From positions 94,242 through 158,241 of the forward strand of contig NZ_BOMQ01000004.1 of assembly GCF_016862275.1 (NCBI RefSeq): 64,000 bases of DNA, written 5' to 3'. Of this stretch, positions 1 to 10,670 are shown piece by piece; position 1 is the stretch's first letter, and every line of letters begins with the position of its first letter. This DNA comes from Actinoplanes nipponensis (GTDB lineage: Bacteria; Actinomycetota; Actinomycetes; Mycobacteriales; Micromonosporaceae). Both the position numbers and the translations under genes were made by a program. The notes under the pieces are model-generated. The model was not told the DNA's origin and made no database searches. It was given only the letters and a program-made list of their open reading frames with translations.

Positions 1-747
1 GACCGGGCCCCTCGGCCCGGGCGGCGCGTCGTCGCCCGGCACGCCGAAGACCGGCAGCGCAGACGGCTCGTCGCCGGCCTCGTGGTCGCCGGGCGGCGGG
101 AAGACGGGCGGCGGGAAGGCGGGCTCGCCGGGGGGCGCGAAGCCGGAGTCCCCGGCCGGGCCGAAGATCGAGTCCCCGCGCGGGGCGAAGATCGAGTCGC
201 CGGCCGGCGGGAAGGGCGAGGGGGGCGGACCGTCGCCGGACGGCGCGAACGGCGACCGCGAGCCGGGCGGCGACCCGCCCACCGGCGCCTGCCCGTTGGG
301 GACCGGCCCGCCGCCGTGCCGGGGGCCCGCGTCGCCGTTGCGGTGCCCGTTGGTCTCCACCGGCGGGAAGCCGCCCGGGCTGGTCCACCGGGTGCCGTTG
401 GTGCCGCCGAGCAGCGCGTCCGCCGGGCGCCGGGAGCCCAGGGCCACCATCTCGGTGTCGCCGGTCAGCGCCGGGTGGGGCCGCGGCGCGAACGGGTTCG
501 GCTGCGGCTCGCCGGGCTCCGGCTGGTCGTCGTGCGGCTGGGACTGCTGATCGCTCACCTGCGGGTGCTCCCCGGTCGGGCCGGCCGCGCCGGCTTGCTG
601 GTCGGACGCGTGTGCCGTGGCGTCGGCCGGTGGCGCGTCCGGGTCCTCTTGGGACCTACCGGCGGCCGGCGTGGACATCCCGTGCGCCGGCCAGAAGCGG
701 GCCAGCCCGCGCGATTGCCGGTTCTCGGGCTCGGACGTCGGCTCCAT
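1..747 (-). CDS. Pro/Gly-rich protein of unknown function, partial (C-terminus beyond window)
   Basis: An open minus-strand frame starts at ATG 747 and runs off the left edge, so at least 249 residues are present and the end is missing. I do not recognise the protein. The visible part is hydrophilic and low in complexity, dominated by Pro, Gly, Asp and Ala, with no membrane segment or signal peptide. Around 130-215 it holds a degenerate repeat of the type GDSIFAPRG / GDSIFGPAG / GDSGFAPPG, about 9-10 residues per unit. It is divergent from hisI and shares a roughly 205-bp upstream region with it. The synonymous third positions are strongly G/C, like the neighbours, which favours real coding. 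Overlapping plus-strand frames here have Arg-rich shadow composition. Confidence 0.6.
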   Translation of the reverse strand, partial: MEPTSEPENRQSRGLARFWPAHGMSTPAAGRSQEDPDAPPADATAHASDQQAGAAGPTGEHPQVSDQQSQPHDDQPEPGEPQPNPFAPRPHPALTGDTEMVALGSRRPADALLGGTNGTRWTSPGGFPPVETNGHRNGDAGPRHGGGPVPNGQAPVGGSPPGSRSPFAPSGDGPPPSPFPPAGDSIFAPRGDSIFGPAGDSGFAPPGEPAFPPPVFPPPGDHEAGDEPSALPVFGVPGDDAPPGPRGPV

Positions 748-952
748 CGGTCAAGACTCCCGTTCCAGTGGCGGCGCCGCCCGCTCCGGCGAGCCGGTCG
801 GACGGCGGGCGCAGCCCCCTCTCGGGTGCGGCGCACGACGACGGTACCGTCCCCGGCCTCCCGGTCACACCCCCAGTGCGGGTCGTGACCGGATCGTGGG
901 CTACCGGTACGGCCGGTGGACGCCGGTACCCCGTGCGGGAGAATGTGACACT

Positions 953-1339
953 GTGCCCGCGACTGACCTTGTGAACGGACCTGTCTCCGCGCTGGACCCG
1001 GCGATCGCCGCCCGCCTGCGCCGTAGCCCCGACGGCCTGGTGGCCGCGATCGTGCAGGAGGCCGGCACGCGCGACGTGCTGATGCTGGCCTGGATGGACG
1101 ACGAGGCCCTGCACCGCACGCTGACCACCGGCCGCGCCACCTACTGGTCGCGCAGCCGCCGGGAGTACTGGGTCAAGGGCGCCACCTCCGGCCACCACCA
1201 GTACGTGCGCTCGGTGGCGCTGGACTGCGACGGCGACGCGCTGCTGGTCACGGTCGAGCAGGTCGGCGCGGCCTGTCACACCGGCACGCACACCTGCTTC
1301 TCCGACGAGCTGCCCGCCGTGCCCGGGGAGACCGCATGA
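953..1339 (+). CDS. hisI: Phosphoribosyl-AMP cyclohydrolase HisI
   Basis: Opens the purine ring of phosphoribosyl-AMP, the third step of histidine synthesis, in the cytoplasm. The 128-residue product has the single-domain PRA-CH length. It shows the metal-binding stretches of the family: an aspartate-rich DCDGDALL and the cysteine motif [12 protein letters not shown] near the C-terminus, plus TYWSRSR in the middle. There is no fused HisE domain. I chose GTG 953 because a GGGAGA ribosome-binding site lies about 10 nt upstream; GTG 971 is a possible shorter start. The stop overlaps the trpE start as ATGA, so translation of hisI and trpE is probably coupled. The hisI-trpE junction is the same as in mycobacteria. 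Confidence 0.93.
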   Translation: MPATDLVNGPVSALDPAIAARLRRSPDGLVAAIVQEAGTRDVLMLAWMDDEALHRTLTTGRATYWSRSRREYWVKGATSGHHQYVRSVALDCDGDALLVTVEQVGAACHTGTHTCFSDELPAVPGETA

Positions 1340-2877
1340 CCACCGGCTCGGTCACCCCCGACGAGGACGGCTTCGTCGCCCAGGCGGCCCGGCGCCGGGT
1401 GGTGCCGGTCGTCCGGCGGCTGCTGGCCGACGGCGAGACCCCGATCGGCGTCTACCGCAAGCTGGCCGGCGGCCCCGGCACCTTCCTGCTCGAGTCGGCC
1501 GAGCAGGGCGCCGGCTCCGCCGCCTGGTCGCGCTACTCGTTCATCGGCGTACGCAGCGTCGCCACCCTGGTGGAACGCGACGGCGAGGCCGCCTGGCTCG
1601 GCCACCCGCCGGCGGGCGTACCGCTGACGGGCGACCCGGTGGTCGCCCTGCGCGAGACCGTCGCGGCCCTGGCCGCCCCCGAGGAGCCCGGTACGGGCGA
1701 CGACCTGCCGCCGCTGACCGGGGGCATGGTCGGCTATCTCAGCTACGACCTGGTCCGGCGCTTCGAGCGGCTGCCGGCCACCGCCACCGACGACGTGCCC
1801 CTGCCCGAGCTGGGCATGATGCTGGCCACCGACCTGGTCGTGCTCGACCACTACGACGGCTCGGCCATCCTGGTCGCCAACGCGGTGCTCGACCCCGGGG
1901 CCGGCGCCGCCGCGGCCCGCGCCGCCTACCACCAGGCGGTCGGCCGGCTCGACGCGATGACCACCGCGCTGTCCCGCCCCACCCCGCCGATGATCTCCAC
2001 GGTCGAGCGGGTGCCGGCGGGCGACGTGGTCAGCCGCACCGCGCCGGGCGACTACCAGAAGGCGGTGGAGACGGCCAAGGAGGCGATCCGGGCCGGCGAG
2101 TGCTTCCAGATCGTGGTCGCCCAGCGCTTCGAGCGGGCCACCGACGCCGACCCGCTCGACGTCTACCGGGTGCTGCGGGCGACCAACCCGAGCCCGTACA
2201 TGTACCTCCTGCGCTTCGACGACGTGGACATCGTCGGCTCGTCGCCGGAGGCCCACCTCAAGGTCAGCGCCGAACAGGGCGGGGTGCGCCGGGCGCTGCT
2301 GCACCCGATCGCCGGCACCCGGTGGCGCGGCGCCACCCCCGAGCAGGACAACGCGCTCGCGGCGGAGCTGCTGGCCGACCCCAAGGAGCGCGCCGAGCAC
2401 GTCATGCTGGTCGACCTGGGCCGCAACGACCTGGGCCGGGTGTGCCGGGCGGGCACGGTCGAGGTGCCGGACTTCGCGCGCATCGAGCGCTACAGCCACG
2501 TCATGCACATCGTCTCGACGGTCGTCGGCGAGCTGCGGGCCGACCGCAGCGCCTTCGACGCGCTGGCCGCGACGTTCCCGGCCGGCACCCTGTCGGGCGC
2601 GCCGAAGGTCCGGGCCATGGAGATCATCGAGAGCCTGGAGCCGACCCGGCGCGGCCTGTACGGCGGCACGGTGGGCTACTTCGGCTTCGCCGGCGACATG
2701 GACATGGCGATCGCGATCCGCACGGCGTTGATGCACGGCGGTACGGCGTACGTGGGCGCCGGCGCGGGCATCGTGGCGGACTCGGATCCGGCCGCCGAGG
2801 AGCAGGAGACCCGCAACAAGGCGGCGGCCGTGCTGGCGGCCATCGCGGCCGCCGAGACGTTGCGCGCGGCCCGCTGA
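1336..2877 (+). CDS. trpE: Anthranilate synthase component I
   Basis: Chorismate plus ammonia (supplied by a TrpG glutaminase encoded elsewhere) to anthranilate, the committed step of tryptophan synthesis. The 513 residues are a full-length stand-alone TrpE. The N-terminal part has the LLES element at about residues 51-54, part of the tryptophan feedback site. The chorismate-binding domain carries PIAGTRWRG near residue 325, [15 protein letters not shown] near 355 and [16 protein letters not shown] near 417. No TrpG domain is fused and no trpG is visible nearby. The start overlaps the hisI stop by 4 bp, and the stop overlaps the next start by 1 base. I see no leader peptide or attenuator directly ahead of it, because hisI occupies that space. 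Confidence 0.96.
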   Translation: MTTGSVTPDEDGFVAQAARRRVVPVVRRLLADGETPIGVYRKLAGGPGTFLLESAEQGAGSAAWSRYSFIGVRSVATLVERDGEAAWLGHPPAGVPLTGDPVVALRETVAALAAPEEPGTGDDLPPLTGGMVGYLSYDLVRRFERLPATATDDVPLPELGMMLATDLVVLDHYDGSAILVANAVLDPGAGAAAARAAYHQAVGRLDAMTTALSRPTPPMISTVERVPAGDVVSRTAPGDYQKAVETAKEAIRAGECFQIVVAQRFERATDADPLDVYRVLRATNPSPYMYLLRFDDVDIVGSSPEAHLKVSAEQGGVRRALLHPIAGTRWRGATPEQDNALAAELLADPKERAEHVMLVDLGRNDLGRVCRAGTVEVPDFARIERYSHVMHIVSTVVGELRADRSAFDALAATFPAGTLSGAPKVRAMEIIESLEPTRRGLYGGTVGYFGFAGDMDMAIAIRTALMHGGTAYVGAGAGIVADSDPAAEEQETRNKAAAVLAAIAAAETLRAAR

Positions 2878-3515
2878 TGACGCCGGCCCGCCGGTTGGCG
2901 ACCGCGGTGCTGCTCTGCGCGGCCGGCGCCGGCCTCGCCGTGTACGGCGTCACCCGCACCTGGTCGGAGACCGTCACCGCCCGCCCGGGCCTGTCGTCGC
3001 TGCGGGACGCCCGCACCGGCGCGGACCTGGAACCGTGGGTGATCGGCCTGGCCCTGGTGGCGCTGGCCGGGGCGGGGGCGCTGCTGGCGACCGGGGGTGT
3101 GGTCCGCCGGCTGCTGGGCGGGCTGCTGGCCCTGGTCGGTCTGGGCGTGGCGGCCGGGGCGGTCGCCGGCCGGGCCGGGCTGGACGTGGGCGCCGCCGGC
3201 AGCGGCGCCACCTTCGGGCCGGTGGTCTGCGTGCTGGGCGGCCTGCTGATCATGCTCGGGGGGCTCTCGGCGGCCCGCGCCGGCCACCAATGGCCCGCCA
3301 TGGGCGCCCGCTACGAACGCCCGGGTGTGACCGCCGCCACCGGCTCCGCGCGGGGCGCCGCCGGCCCGGGCACCGATCAGCGGACGGACACCGCGCGCCG
3401 GCCGGGCACCGATCAGCGGGTGGACACCGATCAGCGGGTGGACACCGATCAGCGGGTGGACACCAGGGCGGCGTGGGAGGCGCTCGACCGCGGCGAGGAC
3501 CCCACCGCGCGCTGA
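2877..3515 (+). CDS. Tryptophan-biosynthesis-associated membrane protein (TIGR02234 type)
   Basis: A 212-residue membrane protein whose place directly after trpE matches the actinobacterial Trp-associated membrane family. Its role is unknown. The N-terminus has a hydrophobic segment (LATAVLLCAAGAGLAVYGV). After an exposed loop of about 40 residues three more hydrophobic stretches follow (about residues 50-75, 80-102 and 112-132), giving four likely membrane passes. The cytoplasmic tail is polar and holds three in-frame copies of a six-residue unit TDQRVD. The ATG at 2877 shares its A with the trpE stop TGA, so the two are translated together. The end overlaps the convergent small gene by 67 bp. 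Confidence 0.85.
   Translation: MTPARRLATAVLLCAAGAGLAVYGVTRTWSETVTARPGLSSLRDARTGADLEPWVIGLALVALAGAGALLATGGVVRRLLGGLLALVGLGVAAGAVAGRAGLDVGAAGSGATFGPVVCVLGGLLIMLGGLSAARAGHQWPAMGARYERPGVTAATGSARGAAGPGTDQRTDTARRPGTDQRVDTDQRVDTDQRVDTRAAWEALDRGEDPTAR
3408..3462 (+). repeat. 18-bp in-frame tandem repeat in the Trp-associated membrane protein
   Basis: Three tandem copies of an 18-bp unit (ACCGATCAGCGGGTGGAC) encode TDQRVD repeats. A degenerate earlier copy (TDQRTD) lies about 33 bp upstream. The period is a multiple of three, so copy-number change would lengthen or shorten the tail without a frameshift. The array lies where this gene overlaps the convergent gene ending at 3449, so any change would alter both C-termini. 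Confidence 0.9.
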
Positions 3516-3754
3516 TTGCCGCGGGCCGCGGCCCGCCGCGAGTTCGCGGCGGCCAGCGCCGCCACCATCGCGTCCATGTCGGCGCGGGCCTGGGCCCGGG
3601 CCCGGTCGGCGCAGATGGCCGCCCAGGCGTTGCCCTGGGCGGTGCGCACGTTCTCGTCCCCCACCACGCGGCGCTCGAGCCCGGCGGCGAGATCCGCGGC
3701 CGCCGCGACGACGGCCCGGGAGACGGCGACGAAACCAACCTCTGCAGTAGCCAT
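3449..3754 (-). CDS. Small hypothetical protein, Ala/Arg-rich, helical
   Basis: The product has 101 residues and is not recognised. It begins MATAEVGFVAVSRAVVAAAADLA and looks mostly alpha-helical and cytoplasmic, with an Ala-rich amphipathic first half (about residues 1-70) and a basic, Ser-rich disordered tail. I chose ATG 3754 because GAGG lies 7 nt upstream; ATG 3766 is in the same frame but has no such site. The last 67 bp overlap the tail of the convergent membrane-protein gene, including its 18-bp repeats, so the tail sequence is probably not functionally constrained. It interrupts the trp cluster on the opposite strand, between the membrane protein and trpC. Confidence 0.55.
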   Translation of the reverse strand: MATAEVGFVAVSRAVVAAAADLAAGLERRVVGDENVRTAQGNAWAAICADRARAQARADMDAMVAALAAANSRRAAARGNQRAVGSSPRSSASHAALVSTR

Positions 3755-4072
3755 GGTCAACCTCACGAGACTCGTGCCGGGGGCCGGCTTTGCTGACGCC
3801 GCCGACCAGTCTGCCCGAGACCGATGATGCCGTAGTCGTATTTCCGATCGGTGACACCACCGTCACCGCTGCGGGGGATCAGCCGATCATCCAGGGGGTC
3901 CCAGCTAGCGCCGTGGTGCGGGCGAGGAGGATGTGACCGATGAGACAGCGTGCCGCCCGGGTGCGCATTATGGCGCAGCCCATCTCGTGAGGCGCGCCAT
4001 ACCCCGGGGGCCCGGACATGTCGGCGGCCACCTAGCATCGGGCCGAGGACACCCGGAGAGGGGAGTCATTAG
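3755..4072. promoter_or_regulatory. Intergenic region upstream of trpC with two inverted repeats
   Basis: About 320 bp without a convincing gene. It holds two perfect inverted repeats: CGGTGAC (3849-3855) with GTCACCG (3862-3868), and TATGGCGC (3969-3976) with GCGCCATA (3994-4001). Both are operator- or hairpin-like. TAGCAT at 4034-4039 is a possible -10 element for trpC, and GGAGAGGGGAG at 4054-4064 is its ribosome-binding site. The trpCBA part of the cluster therefore probably has its own promoter, independent of hisI-trpE. No Trp-rich leader peptide was seen. Confidence 0.4.
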
Positions 4073-4935
4073 GTGACATCCGATCAGGCGGCGGGCAGTG
4101 GCGGACCCGCGGAGCGTGGTGCGGGACCGCAGAACGTGCTCGAGGAGATCCTGGCCGGGGTGCGCGAGGACGTCGCGGCCCGCCAGCAGCAACTCTCGCT
4201 GGAGCAGGTGCGCGACCTCGCCGCGGCGGCACCGCCGGCGATCGACGCGTACGCGGCCCTGCGCAAGCCCGGGGTGGCGGTGATCGCGGAGGTCAAGCGG
4301 TCGTCGCCGTCCAAGGGCGCGCTGGCCGACATCCCCGACCCGGCCGAGCTGGCGGGCGAATACGCGGCGGGCGGCGCACGGTGCATCAGCGTGCTCACCG
4401 AGGGCCGCTGGTTCGGCGGCTCGCTGGCCGACCTGGCCGCGGTGCGGGCCGCGGTCGGCGTGCCGGTGCTGCGCAAGGACTTCGTCGTCTCCAGCTATCA
4501 GGTGCACGAGGCGCGGGCCCACGGCGCCGACCTCGTCCTGCTCATCGTGGCCGCGCTCGAGCAGAACGTGCTCACCGGCCTGCTGGAGCGCATCGAGTCG
4601 CTGGGCATGACGGCGCTCGTCGAGGTGCACAACGAGGAGGAGGCCGACCGGGCCCTGGACGCCGGGGCCCAGGTCATCGGCGTCAACGCCCGCGACCTGC
4701 GCACCCTCGAGGTGGACCGGTCGGTCTTCGAGCGGATCGCGCCCGGCCTGCCGAACAACGTGGTCAAGATCGCCGAGTCGGGCGTGCGCGGGCCGCACGA
4801 CCTGATCCGGTACGCCTCGGCCGGCGCGGACGCCGTGCTGGTCGGCGAGGGCCTGGTCACCAAGAAGAGCCCGCGCGACGCCGTCGCCGAACTGGTGAAC
4901 GCCGGCAACCACCCGGCCACGCCCCGGCCCGTGCG

Positions 4936-4939
<4 letters not shown>
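4073..4939 (+). CDS. trpC: Indole-3-glycerol phosphate synthase
   Basis: Closes the indole ring, converting CdRP to indole-3-glycerol phosphate. The 288 residues fold as a TIM barrel, slightly longer than usual (about 260-275) because of a short hydrophilic N-terminal extension. Motifs seen are [13 protein letters not shown] (catalytic Lys near residue 73), [13 protein letters not shown] (second catalytic Lys), [14 protein letters not shown] and IAESGV near the phosphate site. GTG 4073 is chosen because of the strong GGAGAGGGGAG site 8 nt upstream. The stop overlaps the trpB ATG (ATGA). It is not fused to trpF, and no trpF or trpD is seen in the window. Confidence 0.95.
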
Positions 4940-6173
<1,234 letters not shown>

Positions 6174-6177
<4 letters not shown>

Positions 6178-6980
6178 GCATCGCCGACACCTTCGGCAAG
6201 GCGAAGGCCGAGGGGCGGGCCGTGCTGGTCGGCTGCATGCCGGCCGGCTTCCCGACCGTCGACGAGAGCATCGCCTCGATGGTGGCGATGGCCGAGTCGG
6301 GCTGCGACGTCATCGAGGTCGAGCTGCCGTACTCGGACCCGGTGATGGACGGGCCGGTCATCCAGAAGGCCAGCGACATTGCCCTGGCCGGCGGGGTGCG
6401 CACCCGGGACACGCTGCGGATCATCGAGGCGGTCGCGAACGCCGGGGCCACCGTGGTGCTGATGACGTACTGGAACCCGGTCGAGCGCTACGGCGTGGAC
6501 GCGTTCGCCCGCGACCTCGCCGCGGCCGGCGCGACCGGGATGATCACCCCGGACCTGATCCCGGACGAGGCCGGCGAGTGGATCGCCGCCGCCGACCGGT
6601 ACGCGATCGACCGCACCTTCCTGGTCTCGCCGTCGTCGACCGACGAGCGCATCGCGATGACCGTGGCCCAGTGCCGCGGCTTCGTCTACGCGACCGCGCT
6701 GATGGGCGTCACCGGCGCCCGCACCGCGGTGTCGTCGCAGGCGCCCGAGCTGGTGGCCCGGATCCGCCGGGCCGACCCGGACCTGCCCGTCGGGGTGGGC
6801 CTGGGCGTCGGCACCGGGGCGCAGGCGGCCGAGGTGGCCGCGTTCGCCGACGGCGTCATCGTCGGCAGCGCGCTGATCCGCTGCGTGCTCGACGCCCCCG
6901 ACCGGGGAACCGGCCTGGACCGGCTGCGGGCGCTCAGCGCGGAGCTCGCCGAGGGCGTACGGGCCAACAAGCCCTCTTGA
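6174..6980 (+). CDS. trpA: Tryptophan synthase alpha chain
   Basis: Splits indole-3-glycerol phosphate and passes indole to TrpB. The 268 residues form a TIM barrel. The acid pair is visible in [17 protein letters not shown] (Glu aligned with alphaGlu49 and Asp aligned with alphaAsp60 of the enteric enzyme). [11 protein letters not shown] follows, and the phosphate loop reads [11 protein letters not shown] instead of the enteric GFGIS type, which is common in actinobacteria. The start is GTG 6174, overlapping the trpB stop (GTGA). lgt follows after 34 bp with its own promoter-like element. Confidence 0.95.
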
Positions 6981-7002
6981 TGGCGCCGGAGGCGATCGGC
7001 GG

Positions 7003-7008
7003 TAGGGT
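7003..7008 (+). promoter_or_regulatory. -10 element of a leaderless lgt transcript
   Basis: TAGGGT ends 6 nt before GTG 7015, so transcription would start at or next to the start codon. No ribosome-binding site is visible. This is the standard actinobacterial leaderless layout. Confidence 0.5.
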
Positions 7009-7014
7009 GCGCGC

Positions 7015-8139
7015 GTGAACTTCGCCGCTATCCCGAGCCCCACGACGTCGGTCTGGCACCTGCTGGGCCTGCCGATCCGGGCGTACGCACTCTGCATCGT
7101 CGCCGGCATCGTCGTGGCCGTGCTGGTCATGGAGCACCGGTTGCGCCGCCGCGGTGTCGCCCCGTGGGCCTCGCTGGACATGGCGGTGTGGGCGGTGCCG
7201 TTCGGCATCGTCGGCGCGCGGATCTACCACGTCATCACCTCGCCGGGCGACTACTTCGGCGCCGGCGGCGACCCGATCCGCGTCTTCCAGATCTGGGAGG
7301 GCGGCCTGGGCATCTGGGGCGCCGTGGCCGGTGGCGCGCTGGGCGCCTGGCTCGCCGCCCGCCAGCTGGGCCTGCCGCTGAGCGTCTTCGCCGACGCGCT
7401 GGCCCCCGCGCTGCCGCTGGCCCAGGCGGTGGGCCGGCTCGGCAACTGGTTCAACAACGAGCTGTACGGCGGCGTCACGACGCTGCCGTGGGGCCTGCGC
7501 GTGCACGACATGGACCGGGCCAACCCGGGCCACGCGACCGTCATCGACGGCAAGGCCGTGACCCTGCCCGACCTCTACCACCCGACGTTCCTGTACGAGC
7601 TGATCTGGGACCTCGGCGTCGCGGGCCTGGTGTTCTGGCTGGACCGCCGGTACAAGTTCGGACGCGGCCGGGCGTTCGCGCTCTACGTGATGGCGTACTG
7701 CGCGGGCCGGTTCTGGATCGAGATGCTGCGCGTCGACGAGGCCAACCACATCTTCGGCGTCCGCCTCAACGTCTTCACCTCCGTCGTGGTCTTCCTCGGC
7801 GCGCTGGTCTACTTCCTGCTCGTCAAGGGCCCCCGCGAGTACGTGGTGCCGATCGACGCGCCCGACACCGCCCCGGAGCCGGACGCCGAGAGCGACGTCT
7901 CCCAGGTGGACGTCGGGGACCGGGCCGCCGCCGGCAAGCCTCCGGCGGCGTACCAGGTGGTCAGCGAGGAACGCTTCCGGGCGTACCAGCGCACCGGGGT
8001 GCTGCCGCCCGCCGGGCCGGCGGCCGGATCCGACGCGACCGGCACGCCGGGCGACGACGAGCCCGGCGCGGTCTCGGCCACCCGGCCCGCGGAGCCCGAC
8101 GGCAAGCCGTCCGCGTCCGCCTCCGCCGACGAACACTGA
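7015..8139 (+). CDS. lgt: Prolipoprotein diacylglyceryl transferase Lgt
   Basis: Integral membrane enzyme that attaches diacylglycerol to the lipobox cysteine of prolipoproteins. Clients in this window include the two ABC binding proteins, the transglycosylase and the Rieske protein. The product has 374 residues with about seven hydrophobic segments in the first 270. The Lgt signature reads GRLGNWFNNELYGG near residue 140. The C-terminal 100 residues are a hydrophilic, Pro/Ala/Asp-rich cytoplasmic tail that enteric Lgt lacks but actinobacterial enzymes often have. It follows trpA, as in mycobacteria. The GTG start is inferred from the leaderless -10 at 7003-7008. Confidence 0.95.
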   Translation: MNFAAIPSPTTSVWHLLGLPIRAYALCIVAGIVVAVLVMEHRLRRRGVAPWASLDMAVWAVPFGIVGARIYHVITSPGDYFGAGGDPIRVFQIWEGGLGIWGAVAGGALGAWLAARQLGLPLSVFADALAPALPLAQAVGRLGNWFNNELYGGVTTLPWGLRVHDMDRANPGHATVIDGKAVTLPDLYHPTFLYELIWDLGVAGLVFWLDRRYKFGRGRAFALYVMAYCAGRFWIEMLRVDEANHIFGVRLNVFTSVVVFLGALVYFLLVKGPREYVVPIDAPDTAPEPDAESDVSQVDVGDRAAAGKPPAAYQVVSEERFRAYQRTGVLPPAGPAAGSDATGTPGDDEPGAVSATRPAEPDGKPSASASADEH

Positions 8140-8167
8140 CGGCCCGGCCCCGGCGGAAGGCGGCGGC

Positions 8168-9358
8168 GTGCGCACGGCCGTAGTGGTGGGAGCGGGCATC
8201 GCGGGGCTGGCCGCCGCCGGCGCGCTGGCCCGCGACGGCTGGCAGGTGACCCTGCTGGAGGCGGCCGAGCGGATCGCGGCGTCCCCGACGGCCCTGGTGC
8301 TCTGGCCCAACGGCCGGCGCGCCCTGGAGGCTCTCGACCCGGACGGCGGCTGGTCGGCGATCGCGTCGCCGCTGCCGGACGGCGGGGTACGCCGCCCGGA
8401 CGGCCAGTGGCTCGCCGCGCCCCGCGCGCGGCTGGGCGCCGGCCCCGCCCCGGCGGTCGTGCACCTGGAGGACCTGTACGACGCGCTGGTGGCCGGGCTC
8501 GGCGACCGGGTGCACATCCGTACCGGCTTCACCGTCACCGGGGTGCGCACCGGCCGCACCCAGCGCCCGTCGGTCTCCGACGGCCGCACCCGCTGCGAGG
8601 CCGACCTGCTGGTCGCCGCCGACGGCATCGACAGCCGGGTCCGCCGCGCGCTGGCCCCGGAGTCCGCCGCCGTCGGCTCGGGCTTCGCCGCCTGGCAGGC
8701 GGTCATTCCCGGCTACCGCGTGCCCGACCTGCCCGCGGACCAGGCGGCCGGCGGGGAGACCCTCGGCGCGGGCTACCGCTTCGTCTCCATGCCGCTCGGC
8801 GGCCGCGCGGCGGGCCGCGGCGGCGTCTACTGGGTGGCCACGGCCGCCGGCGCCCCGCGCCCCGAGCCGCCGGCCACCCAGCTGGCACTGCTGCGGCGCT
8901 GGTTCGCCGGCTGGCACGCGCCGGTCGGCGCGCTGCTGGCGGCGACCCGCCCCGAGGACCTGGTCCCGCAGGAGGTCCGCGAACTGCGGCCGCTGCCCCG
9001 CGCGTACGGCTTCCGGGCCGGCCCGGGCGGCGTGGTGCTGCTCGGCGACGCCGCCCACGCGATGCCGCACCACCTCGGCCAGGGCGCCTGCCTGGCGTTC
9101 GAGGACGCGGCCACGCTGCGGGCGCTGGTCGCCGGCGTCCGCCCGGGAGCCACCCTGGGCGACGCGGTGGAGGAGTACGACCGGGCCCGCCGCCCCCGCA
9201 CGGCCAGCGTGGTCCGCCAGTCCCGGCGGATGTCGGCGGTGGTGCAGGCCCGTGGCCGGCTGGCGCTGCGGGCGCGCAACGCGGCGCTGGGGTCGTTGCG
9301 GCCGCGGATCCTGGGCCACGCCCACGACCTGACCGCGGAGTGGCGACCCCCGGACTGA
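8168..9358 (+). CDS. FAD-dependent monooxygenase (PHBH/salicylate hydroxylase type)
   Basis: A flavoprotein aromatic hydroxylase or epoxidase by fold; the substrate is unknown. The 396 residues begin with the Rossmann FAD motif VVVGAGIAGLAAAGAL, followed by an acidic residue ending beta-2 (LLEA). The second FAD/NAD(P)H motif is LLVAADGIDSRVR near residue 160, and the third is VVLLGDAAHAMPHHLGQGA near residue 295. There is no membrane segment. GTG 8168 has a GGAAGG site upstream. It follows lgt by 28 bp and could be cotranscribed with it. A G+C-rich hairpin follows the stop. Confidence 0.85.
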   Translation: MRTAVVVGAGIAGLAAAGALARDGWQVTLLEAAERIAASPTALVLWPNGRRALEALDPDGGWSAIASPLPDGGVRRPDGQWLAAPRARLGAGPAPAVVHLEDLYDALVAGLGDRVHIRTGFTVTGVRTGRTQRPSVSDGRTRCEADLLVAADGIDSRVRRALAPESAAVGSGFAAWQAVIPGYRVPDLPADQAAGGETLGAGYRFVSMPLGGRAAGRGGVYWVATAAGAPRPEPPATQLALLRRWFAGWHAPVGALLAATRPEDLVPQEVRELRPLPRAYGFRAGPGGVVLLGDAAHAMPHHLGQGACLAFEDAATLRALVAGVRPGATLGDAVEEYDRARRPRTASVVRQSRRMSAVVQARGRLALRARNAALGSLRPRILGHAHDLTAEWRPPD

Positions 9359-9362
9359 CGGG

Positions 9363-9385
9363 GGGCGCGGTCAGCGGCCGCGCCC
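9363..9385 (+). terminator. Hairpin after the FAD monooxygenase
   Basis: GGGCGCGG (9363-9370) pairs perfectly with CCGCGCCC (9378-9385) across a 7-nt loop, starting 4 nt after the stop. There is no U tract, so it is a G+C-rich terminator candidate. The rest of the gap to 9605 holds nothing convincing; a short minus-strand stretch near 9380-9494 reads like protein but continues into a shadow frame. Confidence 0.5.
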
Positions 9386-9605
9386 GGCGAGCGGCGACGG
9401 CCGCTTCCGCGACCCGCCGGGCGGCTCCGGCCGAGTGCCCGTCCACGAGCGCGTATCGGCGTTCAGTTCGTCCGTCGAACCCGAGGAGCTGCACCGCCTG
9501 ACGTCGCCGCAGCGAGGTCCTACCGGCGCGGAGGGCGCTCGGCCACGATGACGCGGCGCGGGGTGGACAGAACCGCGAAGACAGCTGTGGCCATGCGAAA
9601 CCGCC

Positions 9606-10475
9606 CTACGCCGACAGGGCCGCCGGTTCGGCGATGCAGGCCGTGCCGATCCGGCGGAAGCCGACCTTGGAGTACAGCCGGGCCACGTCGTCGTCGCCGG
9701 CGGACAGGAACACCAGGTCGGTGCCGTCGGTCAGGGTGCGCCGGGCCAGGCTGGCGGTCAGCTGGGACGCGTACCCGCGGCGCCGCGCCGACGGCAGTGT
9801 CGCCACCCCGGCGACCTCGCCGACCGCGCCCACCCGCTGGACCGTGCCGCAGGCCAGGATGCCCGCGGTCGGCGACTCGACCACCGCGCTGAGCATCCGG
9901 CCGGCGGCGTGCCGGCGGGTCAGGTCGACCACGGCGGCGTCGCTCAGCGGCGGCACCGCGTCGCGTTGGGCCGGGCCGGCCACCTCCACCACCAGCGAGC
10001 CGGACTGGACCGTGGTGGTGTTGGCCGGGGCGCCGAAGCCGAGCCGGGCGACCGCGCGGCTGGCGTTGATGTCGGCGGCGAAGCCGGGCCGGGCCGGGTC
10101 GAGGAAGCGGATGGCGGCGCCGGGCAGCGGCAGGTCCGGGACCAGGGCGGCGTTCTCCAGCACCATCAGCGGGGCGAGCAGCACGTCCAGCCCGGCCGAG
10201 CGGGCCACGGCCAGCAGGTCCGGCGTGGTCTCGTGCACCCATTCGAAGGCCTCGGGCACGCCGAGGTCTCGTTGGCGCTGCCGCACGGCGGTAACATCGG
10301 CGGCGGACGGTGTGCCGGCACCGCCGAGGCGCGGGCGGGCGTAGAAAGGCCAGCCCTCGCCGTTGTTGACGAAGAGCACGAACCCGCCGATCTCCTCCGC
10401 GACGGCGGCGTCGCGGGGCACGGCATCGTAGAAGCGTTCCAGCCGGGTGAAGACGTCGGTATCCTCTAGCGCCAC
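9606..10475 (-). CDS. GNAT-family N-acetyltransferase
   Basis: Probably transfers an acetyl group from acetyl-CoA; the acceptor is unknown. In the 289 residues only the C-terminal half (about 150-289) is a recognisable GNAT domain. The acetyl-CoA pyrophosphate loop is ATLPSARRRGYASQLTASLA, followed by the late element VARLYSKVGFRRIGTA. The N-terminal 150 residues are a less conserved domain, as in two-domain GNATs. The start is taken as GTG 10475. It is divergent from gltB, sharing a 195-bp upstream region. The role in nitrogen metabolism suggested by position is inference only. Confidence 0.8.
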   Translation of the reverse strand: MALEDTDVFTRLERFYDAVPRDAAVAEEIGGFVLFVNNGEGWPFYARPRLGGAGTPSAADVTAVRQRQRDLGVPEAFEWVHETTPDLLAVARSAGLDVLLAPLMVLENAALVPDLPLPGAAIRFLDPARPGFAADINASRAVARLGFGAPANTTTVQSGSLVVEVAGPAQRDAVPPLSDAAVVDLTRRHAAGRMLSAVVESPTAGILACGTVQRVGAVGEVAGVATLPSARRRGYASQLTASLARRTLTDGTDLVFLSAGDDDVARLYSKVGFRRIGTACIAEPAALSA

Positions 10476-10670
10476 CGCGCGAGACTACCCGTTGGCCACC
10501 CTCTGTCTCTCGCCCGGCAGCGACATACCGCCCTCCGGGCCGCCCACGGTGACAAATCGGTGGGGCAAAAGTGTGATCCATCCGCACCTGGCGGAGATCG
10601 GTGACGACTAACGTAGACTCTAGAGACTTTTGCAGGGCCGACGTCGTCCCGACCTTGAACGGAAACACCA
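10476..10670. promoter_or_regulatory. Divergent promoter region between GNAT and gltB
   Basis: 195 bp without a gene. TAGACT at 10614-10619 is a plausible -10 for gltB, leaving a leader of about 50 nt. The -35 is weak. The sequence just after it (TAGACTCTAGAGAC) is locally A/T-richer than the surroundings. Confidence 0.35.

Noticed and set aside
8703..9494. Minus-strand frame beginning MQLLGFDGRTERRYALVDG
   Set aside because: Only the first ~40 codons look protein-like; the rest is an Arg/Pro/Ala shadow of the FAD monooxygenase, and there is no good ribosome site.
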